DNA of 64,000 nt. It comes from Cokeromyces recurvatus (lineage: Eukaryota > Mucoromycota > Mucoromycetes > Mucorales > Mucoraceae). Shown here piece after piece: positions 1 through 12,576 of the stretch (position 1 is its first letter; every line of letters begins with the position of its first letter). The stretch is from assembly GCF_025118155.1 (NCBI RefSeq), contig NW_026251387.1:558001-622000 (forward strand). Reading direction: 5' to 3'. A model generated the notes under the pieces. The model did not search any database. It saw only the letters and a program-made list of their open reading frames with translations, and had not been told where the DNA came from. A program made the translations under genes and the position numbers.

Positions 1-58
1 CATTTACGCACTACAAAGAGCTGCTAAAACTCAAAGTCACGAAACCGTCCCAGCTTAG
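1..58 (+). CDS. possible 3' end of an unidentified gene (partial)
   Basis: One plus-strand frame is open from base 2 to a TAG at 56-58 and would encode about 18 residues ending in SHETVPA. The stretch is less AT-rich than the sequence after it, which fits the tail of an exon entering from the left. It is too short to identify. It could be chance. Confidence 0.3.
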   Translation, partial: IYALQRAAKTQSHETVPA

Positions 59-308
59 CTTAGTAGACAATACATTCATTTAAAAAATCAAGTAAAATAA
101 CTGAAATGACATTGTAACGATAGAATCCTTCTTTTTATATATACAAGTATGATGAATAACTAAAGTGTTGTAAATATAGATGTATATAGTATACTTTGCT
201 ATTAAAGAAATGTATATAAATAATAGTTGATGTTGATGATCAGGAACTATGTAAATTAAGAAGAAAGTGACATATTATGCATGCATTCATCCATCTTGTC
301 CAGTTTTA

Positions 309-717
309 TTAGTAAAGTCTAAAATCATTTTCATGATAAGCACTCTGTACGAACCATAATATAGCAGTACTATAATGCCCATATTTAGTATACATATATA
401 AATATATATTCACATATATGTATACCATATATCATAAAAAAAAAATCATCCATATTACCTAAGCATAATGAATAGACATTGAATAACATCTGTTATACCT
501 AAATAAATATTCCATATATCTAGTAGATTTTCATTGTAAATATATTTTGTAACTAAAACTGCCTATAAAATACAATAATAAATAATATCATTCTCAATAC
601 AAAATAACTATATGCATACTATACCACTGATCCTGACAATCCACCAGCCATCATTGCAAATCCCTTTTTTTTTTTTAATAGTCATACATATTATTATGGG
701 CAATTTTATAGTATTCA

Positions 718-768
<51 letters not shown>

Positions 769-1268
769 AAGAATAGAATTAGTCTTGCCCTCCACATAAA
801 TTCATCATTAAATCCACTATACCCTCCTTTCAATGTTTCTTTATCAATCAAATTTATACTACAACACATATATTATTTATACTACTGCCCTTTTTTTTTT
901 ATTTCTTCTTCTGCTTCTCTTGTTTTATTTTTCGTGTATCTTACATAATCATACCCAAAGTTGTAATGATACCTGGTGCCCAGTCTTCTATACCAGGAGA
1001 AACAAGTCGATCTTGTAAATTCCAAAGTATAGCAAGACCATCAATGAAGCTCCACCAACCCAAAGCAAACTTATTATGTTATTAATAAAAAAAAATAATA
1101 ATGTTTAAAATGATGATTTGTTTTTCTTTTTTTTTTCTTTTCTCTTCCTTCATTTACCAACATTCCCGCAAAATAAATGCCAAACTGTTTCCCTTTATGT
1201 CCTAATGAAAGACAAGATAGTCTGTTGAAGATAAACACACTATTACTGTGATCATCATAATTATTCAT
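309..1268 (-). CDS. VPS68: Vps68-like endosomal membrane protein (UPF0220/TMEM50 family)
   Basis: Six exons (1268-1158, 1069-945, 858-768, 663-625, 562-459, 369-309) join in phase to 176 residues. Family landmarks in order: YFAGMLFALGWW and FIDG in the first membrane segment, DWAPGIITTLG in the second, WRARL, GGLSGSV in the third, and a last segment ending near LWFVQSA. Length and order match yeast Vps68 and animal TMEM50. Vps68 works with ESCRT-III and Vps55 in endosome-to-vacuole sorting, so the nearby IST1 is a functional relative. Intron 3 opens with GT and a run of 39 A on the coding strand. The start is the first ATG of the open frame, only about 100 bp downstream of the NOT4 stop. The fold assignment is strong; the role is by homology. 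Confidence 0.88.
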
Positions 1269-1366
1269 TTTATTTAAATAATAAAGTAAGAGAAAGAAAA
1301 GAAAAGAAAAAAAAAAAGAAAAAAAAAAAAGGAGCATTAAAATAATATACATGTATAATAATAAAA

Positions 1367-3462
1367 TTAAAATTGAGCAAAGCCAAAACGTGAAGTTTTG
1401 CGTGCAGAAGGATCAAATAATAATGCATTTGTAGTAGTATTAATGTTAGTATTATTACCGATTAGTGTAGAATCTATTATAGCTGGAAATAAATGATGTG
1501 CAAATGGATTAAATGTTCCTGTATAAGTTGTATTTGGCACAGCCCTTGTCAGGTATTCAAGAGGTGAGATACTATCTTCTTGTTGATTATTATTTAAATT
1601 TAACTTTTCCATTTCTAATACTGGTGGTGTACTTAGATTGTTATCTTCATCTGATGAACTATTGTAATTCTCATAAAGGCCAGTCACTCCCACTGGTTTA
1701 AAGAAGCATTCATCTTCTGTTGTAGGCGTACAGACCTGTTCAAATGCATCACCTAATACAAAATGAACAAGACTATCAAATTGAAACTTTTTATTAGGTT
1801 TTTGTTCCTCTTCTTCTTGTTGCTGTTGCTGTTGTTGTTGTAACTCTTCTTCTTTCTTTTGTCGAAGTAACTCTTTACGCTTCTTCTTTTCTAATTTACG
1901 TTTTAATACAGTAGGTGATAATTGCTGGTTCTTTTGTTGCTGCTGTTGCTGTAACTGTTGAGCAACAGCAACAGATAATGGAGGCCCAAATGTATCAGGA
2001 GTTAAGGCTCTTTCTGGTAAACTAGTATTTTTAATTGTAGGTGTCCCAGGTGTACTTGTTTTACCCCAAGATGCTGTTGCTGGAAGCGCTGAACGTTCTT
2101 CTTTTGTTGGAGAGGATAATGAAACAGGTGGAAAATCTGCACTAGATAAGACTGATTTTACATGATGTTCCTCATGATGTTGATGATGATGTTCTTCTTC
2201 TGAGTCAGCATGTGACATTTGGTCTCTCATACGATGTTTACTAATAATTCAAAATAAGAAAACCTATACATATACATACATACACTTAATTACTTACCCA
2301 GTTGCTAATTCTTCCTTTGATATTGTATCGGCGTCTTCACCAGGTTCATGTAAATAAAGACAATTTGGATTTGGACATGCCATGTTTCGAAGATAGTAGG
2401 TGCAATATTTTGTAGTACCGTAAGATGCTCTATAATTATATACATGTTGTTAATTTACATATAAAGATGTCTATACATTCATTTTAAAATATTACCTTAA
2501 TATTCTCCCTGCCATAACACTACCATCAACAGCATGAATTGCTTTAGCCGCATCTTCTTTTCTAGCATATGTAACATATACAGCTGCACTAGGTTGCATT
2601 GAAGTAGCTCCATTGGCATGTGAAGTAGGTGCAATTTGTCTCTTATTGATAACTACCTTTGCTATTTTACCAAAGTGACCAAAATATTCTGGTGAACGAA
2701 TAATCTAATTATTTAATTAATGTATGTATGCATATACATGTTTATAATTATTTAATTAGGATTTATATACATGCATATATATATGTATGTATGTTACCTC
2801 TTCAGTAGCTAGTTTTGGATGAAGGCCTATAATATAAACTAAATTCTTTTGAACTACTCTCATATTGGCTAAATGACGCCTATTAGCAAGCTCCATATCT
2901 CTTTGTTGTCGTTCTTTTTCTTTCTTTTCCTTTTTAATACGAGATATTCTAATTATATAATGTTAAAATAATAATAAAAATGATAATCGTTGTCAAATAT
3001 GTATATTTACTCATCTGCACTAACAGGTTCAAATTCTGCAATTTGATCAGAATATTCTCTTCGACTATATATAGATTTGTTTTAAAGAAGAAAAAAAAAG
3101 AACATTAGCAAAACAATTTCAGTTCTCTTTTTTTTTTTAAAAAAAAATGAAATAAAAACAAAAGATGGAACTTGATAAATTTACCAAGCAGGACAACGAC
3201 CATTCAAGTTTTCACGAATGTGATGCCAACAAAAACGACAGATCTAATTGTTTATAACGATTATATTAGCTTTTATTTTATTTTATTTTTTCATTTTTTT
3301 TTTTTTTTTTTTTTTTTTTCATTAAAGAAATGAGTTTGTTCATATATAAAGAGCACAGACCTTATAACCACATGGACAAGGTCTAAAATTTCTATCAGCA
3401 ATATCCAACTCCTCCATACAAAGAGGACAATCATATTCTTCTTCTTCAGAACTTGAATACAT
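1367..3462 (-). CDS. NOT4: Not4-like E3 ubiquitin ligase of the CCR4-NOT complex
   Basis: Seven exons (3462-3361, 3243-3185, 3064-3011, 2948-2798, 2704-2496, 2429-2298, 2240-1367) join to 526 residues. The N-terminus is a C4C4 RING: CPLC near residue 12, CPCGYK, CRFCWHHI and CPAC. A basic coiled linker and an RRM follow, beginning VYIIGLHPKLA. After that comes a C3H1-type finger (CTYYLRNMACPNPNCLYLH), the family's normal order. The C-terminal third is low complexity with Gln runs (TTG/TGC repeats near 1815 and 1930). Not4 ubiquitinates ribosomal and nascent-chain substrates and links translation to decay. Exon 1 uses a GTCTGT donor. The identification is firm; the glutamine-rich tail is not informative. 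Confidence 0.95.
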
Positions 3463-4841
3463 TTTATACTTTATTTATTTTAATTTTTTAACAAAGAAAA
3501 AAAAAAGTTTTATTCATAAAAATTCGGTACAAATTTAAAATAGAAAGGCAAAGGAGATTAAATTATTTTTTTTTAAAGGAACGTAAAACTATTATAATAT
3601 AAGAATGTCAACGTTAATGATGGAATATAATAAATATGAAGAGATAAGTTTATTCTTAATCGTGCTCCCTAACCAAGTTCAATACCTGCAAAAAGATAGC
3701 ATTCATTAACAATTGCAATATATATATATATTTTTTTTTCGGTCTTCATTACAAAATCTAGAAAATAATTAATTCATTTTATTCAATCAACCTTTAGCCT
3801 AATACATGTTCTAGATTTCACCAGATGGATAATAATAATTATTATAATAAAATCTATAAACACTACTTTTTAATTGAAGAAATAAAAGCTCTCTGCTCTC
3901 ATTTGTATATGATGAAAAAAAAAACTTTTGATGAACAAAGTATACTTTTGTAGCCTGCAGAATGCTTGATCTCTTCATGTATAATAGTTTGGATATGACT
4001 CATCAACTTGCTTTTAACTTGCATATCATATATTATCATTATCGAATTTTTATAGTATTGACATATTTGCTTTCGATTTATAGCAAATGTCCCCAAATTA
4101 AACTATTAGAGAGAGAGGGCAGCAATTAATTGGATAACAATTCCAATCCTGAATACTCTCGCTTACTTCAACAACTATATATGAAAGAGAAGAAGAAAAA
4201 AAAACAAGTATAAAATGGTAAATATGGAAAGATATTTTCGAAGGCATATAAAATATAAGGGCTTTTTCTTTCACTCTTTTTTAAAAAAGAGCTCATCTCA
4301 TATTTAAACTATCACTGTTTTGCTTTCTTAGTTATGATGAGCACCTTAACTAATATTGTTAGTTATACTACTGTTATCTGTATCTCAACCTTTATTTGTA
4401 AAGCTTTTAATCGCACTCTCAAGAAGAGAATACATATTTAAACTTTCAACTGTTGAGTAAAAAATGGCAATACTCATATTATTATTATTTCTTGGAGAGA
4501 AAGTTTATAGAACTGTTGAGCTTTTTCTTTTTTTTTTAACATTGTTATGCTAACTATATTTAAATTTTAAATGTAAGGGAGAATAAAGAGTAATTTAGTT
4601 ACCACAGATTACTTTATGATATTTCAACATATAGAGCAATTTTTTTTTTTTTTTTTTTTTTTTTTTGGGAAACTATCCATAATGTCAGTTTGCAAAGAAA
4701 ATAAATAAATAAATAAATTGTTTTAAAGAAACTGTATTAAACGTTATATATATTACGAATCTTGAGCGAAGGTATACGCTCTTTTCCTGAATAATTTCCA
4801 AAGATTTAAATAGGTAGAGATTTACTTTTCGAGGGCTTATT
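3463..4841. other. intergenic region, NOT4 promoter and SAPS gene 3' side
   Basis: This 1.4 kb lies upstream of NOT4 and downstream of the SAPS gene. It is AT-rich with T tracts near 3296, 4640 and 4525. On the minus strand, a TTTTTGCAG acceptor near 3691 is followed by a ten-codon open exon ending in TAA near 3660, and a 58-codon open stretch lies at 3899-4096. I could not join these into a recognisable protein. Confidence 0.5.
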
Positions 4842-7415
4842 TTAAGCTTGAATTCGGTCCTTTTTTTTTTGGTTGTTATTACTGGACAGATGATCCGAAT
4901 CATTTTCAGCTGTCAAACTTTCACCCCATATAATATCCATTGGAAAGCCAGTATCATTCGTAATAGAATGTGAAGATGAATAATCTGAATTAGTACGTGA
5001 TAAATAACCATACGGTGTTTCTCTTCCTCCTTCTTTCCCACTTTCTTTAAATCCTAAGCAATAAGCAACTAATAAAGACAATTAATAAAGGATATCAATA
5101 CTATTTTTTTTTTTATAAACACGACTACTTTACAATCACTGCCCAAATCAATACCAGGGTTAACACTATCTTCATTGCTCATTAAGGGTATAGTGCCTGT
5201 ATAAGGAGAGAAATGAATAGCTTGAATAGGCGGTGAAGGGCCAATATGCGATGGCGGTCTAGGACATGCGTCCATTTTCCATTTATAAATAGGTTCTATT
5301 TGAGCAAGGGTATCCTTTCTTAATATAGGCAAAAACTCTTGATACTGAGAATGTTCTGAGGTAATACATGTTATTAATTCGGAATGATGAGCATCTGCCA
5401 TTAGTCTTAGTTGGTTTAATATTAACAAAATGAACCCATGATTTTCTAATTATCCAAAAAAAAAAGAAGAGTAAGTTTACACATACACGCATATTATAAA
5501 ATTACATGACTACTTTCTTTTACCTGATTTTCGTTCTTTATCTTGATAAGTATCAATCATTCTTGTAATCAAATTCTGATCTCTAACAATGATGACTAAC
5601 GTTGGTTCGTAATTAATAGATAATATTAAGCATATAATTCTATAAAACAATGTATGGTAGATATTGCTAGTTGATTTCTCGAAAAAGGAATTGACTAATA
5701 TTTTCCAAAATGAGACAGGTATGGATGCTAGCATTTGAGTCTTTTCGTTTGTATTATATAATGTTTGATATATAATATCTAATAAATCCATATCTGAAGT
5801 AGTTAAAGATGCACTTGTATATATATATAAACATATATAATTAGCTACACACACACATATATATATTTCTATTTATATACTCACATTTTCGTATTCTTTG
5901 ATTCTCTATCTTTAACAATTAAAGAGCATATATCTGGAATATGCTCTGCTAATAATTCTTGAGTTCTAAGGGAAATAAAATAAAGTGGTCCTTGTACAGG
6001 TGATGATACTGTAGATATTCTTGTTGAAAGTATACCACTACACTATCATATTAGATTTCGTTATAACATGTGTGTGTGCGTGTATATATATGTATTTAAC
6101 TGAGCTTAGTATATACCTCTTCACTAATAATTTGATAACATTAATAGTGCGATCTCTGTTATTTGATGGCGGATTATGAGTTACTTGCTATAAGACTGTT
6201 TAATATTCAAATAGCTTCTATTGCAATATGAATCCTTTACCATAACTAAACTTTCTATTATATCCTTGCCTTTGTCTTCTTTTAATGATCTGAATAGTAT
6301 ATCTCCATGATCCACTTGTGATGCTTCTTCAATTACTCTTACAAAAAATTCTTGTGCTGCTTCTAAATAATCAGGATATTCTATAGAGTATATACAATAA
6401 TTAAGTACATATACTATAACTGCAAACCTTCAGTCACACACAAAGTAGACCGTATTTACCTTTCAATTGCATCGCATTAATAATAAATTCTAAAAATCCT
6501 AATTCATATAATCTCTCATAACTCTTTTCGCGAGCTTCTCTTGTTTCTGGATTAATATCACGTACAAATATTAAACTCAATAAGGATTCCATAACTGGAC
6601 TTTCAGTCAAATAAGGTAACATATAATTAAATAGAATTGAAGCTTCCCTATCCATAATTATATAACCCAACATATCACATGGATGTCGTCTCACCAAATG
6701 TTGAAATATTTTAAAGAAATGATTAAAATTGCCGTTTGAACTTGGTAAGAATACTTCCACCAAATGACTCACTAACAAAAAAAAAAACATACCCATAGGG
6801 GTGCTATTTTAGATAACACTTACACATACTAGGCTTTCTTCTTCTTCTTCTTTTAAAATATATATATATATTATTACCAATCTCATAAAACTTTGCATTT
6901 TGAACCCATAAATGATTAGCTGTTGTACCCGATAAAAATTCCATAGCATGATATGATCTCTTTAAAGCATCCACATCCTCCATATCTCGTTTATGCTTAC
7001 TTAATTTCAACTTTTCCTCAATACTGCAAGACTCTAATAACTCAATTTCTTTCCTTTTCACAATTTCTTCTTCTTCATCACCATCCACATTCAACCGAGT
7101 GATATGCGTCATGAATATATCCATCATACCTTATAATAATGTTGAATATATTATGTATTACATAACTGTTTTGCTTAACGTTTTACCTTCTAAAAATAAA
7201 ACATTAACAATCTTGGAATCAAGTCGAGGAGTACTAAATTGCAACAATTTCTCAATAAGTGCAATGGATGTGGATTTAAAACTGTCCTTTGTTTTCTTCT
7301 CTTCTTTTGGTATGTTTTCATCCATTTTTTTTTCATTATTAGAAGTGACTTTTTGATTTATTGTTTTATTCATTCGACCCTTATTCTTCATTTCGATATC
7401 TTCATTGTGCTCCAT
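4842..7415 (-). CDS. SAPS-domain protein (Sit4/PP6 phosphatase-associated)
   Basis: Nine exons give about 659 residues: 7415-7187, 7129-6878, 6771-6460, 6380-6241, 6187-6117, 6037-5885, 5813-5524, 5445-5140 and 5068-4842. Helical repeats typical of SAPS proteins follow each other: a block with FKIFQHLVRRHPCDML and LPYLTESPVMESLLSLIF, then GFLEFIINAMQ, then a VIEEASQVDHGD block, and late HGFILLILNQLRLMADAHHS. In yeast, Sap proteins are regulatory partners of the PP6-type phosphatase Sit4 (G1 progression, TOR signalling). The usual family N-terminus (a Phe/Trp-rich start) is missing; here the start is acidic and Lys-rich. Exon 8 is read with a weak GTGATT donor, since the nearer GTAGTC donor breaks frame. 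The family call rests on pattern, not a search, so a more distant HEAT-repeat protein remains possible. Confidence 0.68.
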
Positions 7416-7787
7416 TGATTGTTATATATATATGTATTTATATATATAAATAGATGTGTATATCTGTATATTTTAATTTATTAAAAAAAAAAAAGATAAA
7501 TAAATAAAAATAAAAAAAAATGGAAGGTTATAGTTTTTTTTTTTTTTTTTTTCTTTATTTCTATTAAATTAAGTAGCACGTTAGGCATTTCACTGGGGTG
7601 TATATATGTATAAATATCTAAGTTTTAGAAAATAGAACTTAAAATTACGTGAAACAATTTACATATTTTCCATCACCCACCCACTTAGATCAAGAGAAAA
7701 AAAAAGAAATCCGTCGTTAGAAACCTCCCCCTCCCCTGTGGATAGAATTTTCATTTTAAATGAAGATAACTTACAGTTAGTTATCAA

Positions 7788-7843
<56 letters not shown>

Positions 7844-8389
7844 TGCACAGGAAGATACTTTGGCTGTATAAGCTATTCTATAATAGAAATCAAAAATAAA
7901 ATAAGATTTACTTATTACGTAATATTTATCTATATTCCTTATATAAGTGATACTGTAATTAGCTAGCATTCATTACATGTTCAATATATCAATGTTAAGG
8001 GGGGGAGGAGGGTAAATTACACAGCAATATTAATACTAGCTTTTTTTTTTTTTGACTAAATGATGAAAAACGTATCTTGTTCGCAGACTAAATTATTTAT
8101 TTAAAAGATATGATAATAATAGCCAAGAAGATGCTTGTTATATAACAGGTTAAATACTAGTTTTCTTTATGAAGTCTATTGTTAAGTTATCTGGTTTGAT
8201 AATTATATTCAAATTGGCAAAGGCAAGCTGAAAACTAATAGAAGTAATGTGAAAAGTTTTTTTTTTATGAGTTGTGCTTTCAAGGAGTATAATGCTCCCT
8301 TATAGCGAACTAACACTTGACATGTTCCATAATAAATAAAGGTTTATTTGTTACTATATATAACAAACAAAAAAAAAGAATGCATTCAA
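7416..8389. repeat. intergenic spacer with 48-bp poly-A tract
   Basis: This is the upstream side of the SAPS gene and the 3' side of IST1. It holds an uninterrupted run of 48 A (7791-7838), T runs near 7536 and 8041, and short TA repeats. No coding sequence or RNA gene was seen. Confidence 0.7.
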
Positions 8390-9484
8390 CTATCTTCTCT
8401 TTAAAGCGTCTAACCTTCTTTGTAAAGCATCAAAATCATTAGGATCATCATTCGAGGCTATTGTATTGTCAGTATTAAGATTGGTATTGTTGGTCTTGGT
8501 ATTAGCTTTCAATGATGGTAAATTGATTGGAATATCGGGCAAATCAAATCCATTTGTGTTGTTTAATAAGTCATTATTTGTTGTGGGTTGTGGGTTTTGT
8601 AAAGGTGGCAATAACTATTAAAAAAAAACAAGTTAAAAAAAAAGGGCTGCTAAATATGATATACTATTTTTTGATTGTCAACCTCTGCCTGTCCTCCACT
8701 TTTATTATCATCATCGTCGCTTCCTGCATCTTCAAAGTGCTCCTCTTCTTCTTCATGAGAGATAATGTCTGATTCCCACTTGATATCATAAGTTCGAGCA
8801 ATTTCTTCTAAATAACGTTCAACTAAATATGTATCGGGAGCGTTTACTTGAAGCTTCATTACAACCTTTATATATTGTAGTTATTTTTTTTAGTATTTAT
8901 TTCTATACAAACAAGATACACTTACTCTTGGATTCACTCTATCATCCTCATTTTCCATAGCTTGTAGCATAAATTCTTTACCGAACTTTGAAGCTAATTG
9001 ATCTCTTACCTTTATTATATACAGAGTGAATAAATAAATAAATACCAACATAGCATACATAACTATATATATATTACCAAACTAAGTTCTTTCACTTCAC
9101 CAACGCGTGGTGCAGTCCAGATGATTGTATTTACTGCTTCTGCAATACTTGGTTCACATGTCCTATAGATACCAAGGTTAATATATGCACTTTTATAAAA
9201 TACTTGTTTTTTTTAAAAAAATGGTACTTGTATGATTCTAATAAACCAAAGCGAGCTAATAATAAATCACAATATAATTCCAAGTTTTCTAATGCCTCAA
9301 TTAACAAATCATCTCGAATGATGTGTTCTACTCTTATGCGAGCACTTTCTTCTTTTCCCTTTTCTAAAAGTGTACCAATCTCTCTTCTTGCTTGTTGATT
9401 AAGTGAGGTCTTTTTAGCTTGTAACATTTTTAATCTGTTGATGGCTAACTTTAATTGCACCTTGAGTCTTGTAGGATTAAACAT
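8390..9484 (-). CDS. IST1: Ist1-like regulator of ESCRT-III and Vps4
   Basis: Five exons (9484-9228, 9162-9078, 9009-8926, 8865-8665, 8614-8390) join to 283 residues. The N-terminal 190 form the ESCRT-III-like IST1 domain: start MFNPTRLKVQLKLAINRL, then ARREIGTLLEKGKEESARIR, and AEAVNTIIWTAPRV. An acidic linker follows. The tail carries GFDLPDIP, like the LPELP stretch of animal IST1, and ends FDALQRRLDALKRR, a good MIM1 helix for MIT-domain proteins such as Vps4. Ist1 binds Did2 and Vps4 and tunes ESCRT-III disassembly on endosomes. It diverges from STE14 across 251 bp. The identification is secure. Confidence 0.95.
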
Positions 9485-9735
9485 TCTTATCTTATTTTAA
9501 AGAAAGAGAGAAGAAAGTAAATTGAGTGGTTATAATATAACAATAGAGGTGGTGGTGCTCGTTGTTTTTCTTTTCCATTTTTTTTTTTTCTCTCTTTCTC
9601 TCTCTCCGAAAAAAAATGATATGATTGGCCAAAGAAAAGATTTTAACTTTATTAAAATGAAGGATGATAAAGTTACTCATGTTTTTGTCAAAACATTTAA
9701 AGATTAGAATATAGATTAATAAACACGTTACATAG
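9485..9735. promoter_or_regulatory. shared divergent promoter of IST1 and STE14
   Basis: Only 251 bp separate the two start codons. It holds a pyrimidine-rich stretch (9569-9605) but no recognisable factor site. Both transcripts must start inside it. Confidence 0.6.
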
Positions 9736-10710
9736 ATGAATGAAGAAAAACTGAATATACGTCGTACATTACGAGATGAATCAGGATCAGATTCCAACAT
9801 TCACTTGTTAGCTACACAGTCCACAACAACATCCTCGAATAGAAATGAAATTCAATTATTTGATGGAAAGAATAGTCCACAAAATATATCTGTGTATGGG
9901 TTTTTACTTGGTATGGTCTGCAGTGCAGGCTTTATGTTTGCATTTTTAAGTAACTCTACGATACCCCAGTTTGGGATCTTTTTATCTGCCTTGGCTTTGT
10001 TTCACTTTTTAGAATATATTGCCACTGCTTTATTTAATGCGGATAAGTTATCATTAGACTGTAAAGTATATAAATATAAATAGGTGTATATGTATTTATA
10101 CATGTATAAAGCAGATAAAGATAACTTTCTTTTCTTTCTTTTTTTTTCCTTTTTTTTTTAGCTTATTTGATCAATCATAGTGCTCATTATCATGCTGCTC
10201 ATGCTGCTGCCCTGATAGAGTTTTTAATAGAATTTTATTTCTTTCCTCAATGGAAAAAATGTGGCTGGATTAATTATTTAGGATTCTTTTTGGTTGTGTT
10301 GGGCCAAGGATGTCGTACAGTAGCTATGTTTTCAGCAAGACATAACTTTTCACATCATATAGTCGACTATAAAGAAAAAGATCATGTCTTGGTTAAAGAA
10401 GGCATTTATAGGTAAATTAGAATCTTTTTTTTTTCTTTTTGAAGTGGTAATAAGACATAATAAGGATGCTAATTGTTTAAAAAAAAAAAGTATCATGCGC
10501 CATCCATCTTATTTTGGCTTTTATTGGTGGGCAATTGGAATTCAAATCTTATTGTTGAATCCAGTTTGTCTTGTTTTATTTATTTACTGGTTACATCGTT
10601 TCTTTTCAGAACGTATTCAGTATGAAGAATATACCTTATCTCGTTTCTTTGGTCAAGAATGGATTAAATATAAATCAGACACACCTACATGGATGCCTTT
10701 TATTCATTAA
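9736..10710 (+). CDS. STE14: isoprenylcysteine carboxyl methyltransferase (Ste14/ICMT)
   Basis: Three exons (9736-10060, 10162-10411, 10491-10710) join to 264 residues. The enzyme methylates the C-terminal prenylated cysteine of CaaX proteins such as Ras, Rho and mating factors, using S-adenosylmethionine at the ER membrane. The conserved C-terminal core is complete: RHNFSHHI, RHPSYFGFYWWAIG, then SERIQYEEYTL and FFGQEWIKYKS. N-terminal hydrophobic helices occur at about residues 55-100. LDSYLINHSAHYH spans the first junction, as in the animal enzyme. Intron 2 is AT-rich with an A10 run before its acceptor. No defect was seen. Confidence 0.95.
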
Positions 10711-11022
10711 AAAGAGAGAGAGAGAGAAAATGAAAGACGTGTCTTTTAAAATATAGACATGGATATGGTATCTTCCCCTTTATTTTTTTTTTATTTTTTT
10801 TTTTTTTAGTTGTTAAATCACGTTTATTACATAATAATATGAGTGTGAAATGAATAGTATATGTATTTATCATGCGGTATAACAATAAAGCGGTGCAAAT
10901 ATAAACTACAACTCACTCACGAGGACAATCTAATAACTATTTTTATTTATTTATTTTACTTTTCCTTTTTCCCTTTTATTTCTTTTTTTTTTCTTTCTTT
11001 TTTTTTTTTTGTTAGATACAAA
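10711..11022. promoter_or_regulatory. intergenic spacer upstream of the F-box gene
   Basis: This tandem spacer between STE14 and the F-box gene ends in a polypyrimidine block (10960-11010) just before the start codon, a pattern shared by several genes here. Nothing else was found. Confidence 0.5.
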
Positions 11023-12576
11023 ATGGAAGAAAAGAAAGCAGTTATATTAAAACTACCAAATGAACTATTACAGTATATATTTCATTTATCTTCAATTCGG
11101 ATAAAAAGAGAAGAGCATCAATTTTTAGGTTGGAATTATCCAGAACATAGCTATGAAGAACTCACATCGATTGCTTCATGTTGTAGGCATTTTTATCTAC
11201 TTTGTGCCCCATTTTTATGGAAAGATAAAGAATTTATTTTACCTTATGAAAGTGATGAAAAGAGTAAGAGCACTAAAATTCAAATGGCAACTGATATTTT
11301 AGCCCATAAGGCACTCTTTCAGGATGATTATCAATTAGGAGATTATGTTCGTTCCCTAAGTCGTGATCTCACTCGAGGGGTTCAATTTGATCTCGTCAAT
11401 ACTCAGTTAATGGCACAACTCCTTAAGAACCTTCACGCCCTTCGAATTGAGTTTCACCCCCTTCAACGAACAGAGCATTACGGATTATGTTATTTTCTTC
11501 AATATTGTCCTCATCTTAAAGAACTTTATCTTAACCATTGTCATGATACCTTTGATGACTTTTATTCACTTGTCGAATATAAACCTACCCTTGAGGCTAT
11601 CACGTTAAGTAATTGCACAATCAAAGAAGCTACATTATCCAAACTTGTTCATTTGTTTAAACCATCATTACAACGGATTCTATTGGAATATGTCTTGATT
11701 GAGCCTTCTGTCATGTCCAGTAGAAGACAGCATGAACAAGGAATACAACTGGAGATTGAACACATAAGCTATTATTATCCTCACCATTTCTTTAGTTCTA
11801 ACGTGAAGGAGATCCCTACAGCTCTTCTAGAGTCATTATTAGTGAATCATCCCTATTTAACTCAATTCGCTTTAACAACGGATTCTATCTCTTTCCAATT
11901 TTTGGAACTCATGGTCCAACATGCACCTCTTTTAGAAAAGCTATCTATTGCTCTTCATGAGGTATCTCCTTATTACGTTGAACGTGCTTTAAGAGCTATT
12001 GGTCAATTAAACCGTCTAACCACTCTCTCTATCGTTTTTAAACAATGTGGATCGTTATCCAAAGACTGTATACAATTAGCCTGTCATGCACCAGCATCTG
12101 CTTGGACATTCTTTGCAAAACAACTTCCAAAGCTTCGATTATTTCATATTTCCGCACGTCGATTAATTGTCACCCGATACTTTTTACCTACTTTATTTAC
12201 AACCTGTACTCTCTTGAAATATGTCATGATCCATAACTTGGCTCTTTCTACCGATGATGCAAAAGAAGAAGAAGAAGAAGAAGAGAAGAAGAAGAATGAG
12301 AATGAGAATGAGAATGGGAATAGATCATCAAACAAAATGATAATAGAGAATGAAGGAGATGAAATAGCCAAGACAGCAGCTGTACGAAGATATATGAAAT
12401 ATTGCAAATCAATTACATATCAATTAAATGCATGGGATAAAGAATATCAAGAGGATTTATATACTTTTGAACGTGCATTAAGAAGGGGATTTGATTATTT
12501 TGATGACGGTGTGGATCATCTTTGTTTCATCAGAGGCTTTCCGCCTACTTCTTTGAATAATTTTTATTATGTATAA
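11023..12576 (+). CDS. F-box protein with leucine-rich-repeat-like C-terminus
   Basis: A single exon of 517 residues. The first 70 contain an F-box-like start (ILKLPNELLQYIFHLSS, later SCCRHFYLLCAPFLW), as expected for a Skp1-binding substrate receptor of an SCF ligase. The rest has leucine-rich repeat spacing (CPHLKELYLNHC, YKPTLEAITLSNC, HAPLLEKLSIAL, LNRLTTLSIVF). An insert of Glu/Lys/Asn runs encoded by GAAGAA and AATGAG repeats lies at 12258-12320. A longer open frame runs upstream to 10861, but it encodes polyphenylalanine from the promoter T tract, so ATG 11023 is preferred. The substrate is unknown; early-diverging fungi have many such proteins. Confidence 0.75.
   Translation: MEEKKAVILKLPNELLQYIFHLSSIRIKREEHQFLGWNYPEHSYEELTSIASCCRHFYLLCAPFLWKDKEFILPYESDEKSKSTKIQMATDILAHKALFQDDYQLGDYVRSLSRDLTRGVQFDLVNTQLMAQLLKNLHALRIEFHPLQRTEHYGLCYFLQYCPHLKELYLNHCHDTFDDFYSLVEYKPTLEAITLSNCTIKEATLSKLVHLFKPSLQRILLEYVLIEPSVMSSRRQHEQGIQLEIEHISYYYPHHFFSSNVKEIPTALLESLLVNHPYLTQFALTTDSISFQFLELMVQHAPLLEKLSIALHEVSPYYVERALRAIGQLNRLTTLSIVFKQCGSLSKDCIQLACHAPASAWTFFAKQLPKLRLFHISARRLIVTRYFLPTLFTTCTLLKYVMIHNLALSTDDAKEEEEEEEKKKNENENENGNRSSNKMIIENEGDEIAKTAAVRRYMKYCKSITYQLNAWDKEYQEDLYTFERALRRGFDYFDDGVDHLCFIRGFPPTSLNNFYYV

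Noticed and set aside
10861..11022. Upstream extension of the F-box protein to an earlier ATG
   Set aside because: The extra sequence is polyphenylalanine/serine translated from the promoter T tract; the conserved F-box begins after ATG 11023.
12144..12407. Minus-strand open frame opposite the F-box gene
   Set aside because: It is a shadow of the GAA/AAT repeats on the other strand and encodes only serine/phenylalanine runs.
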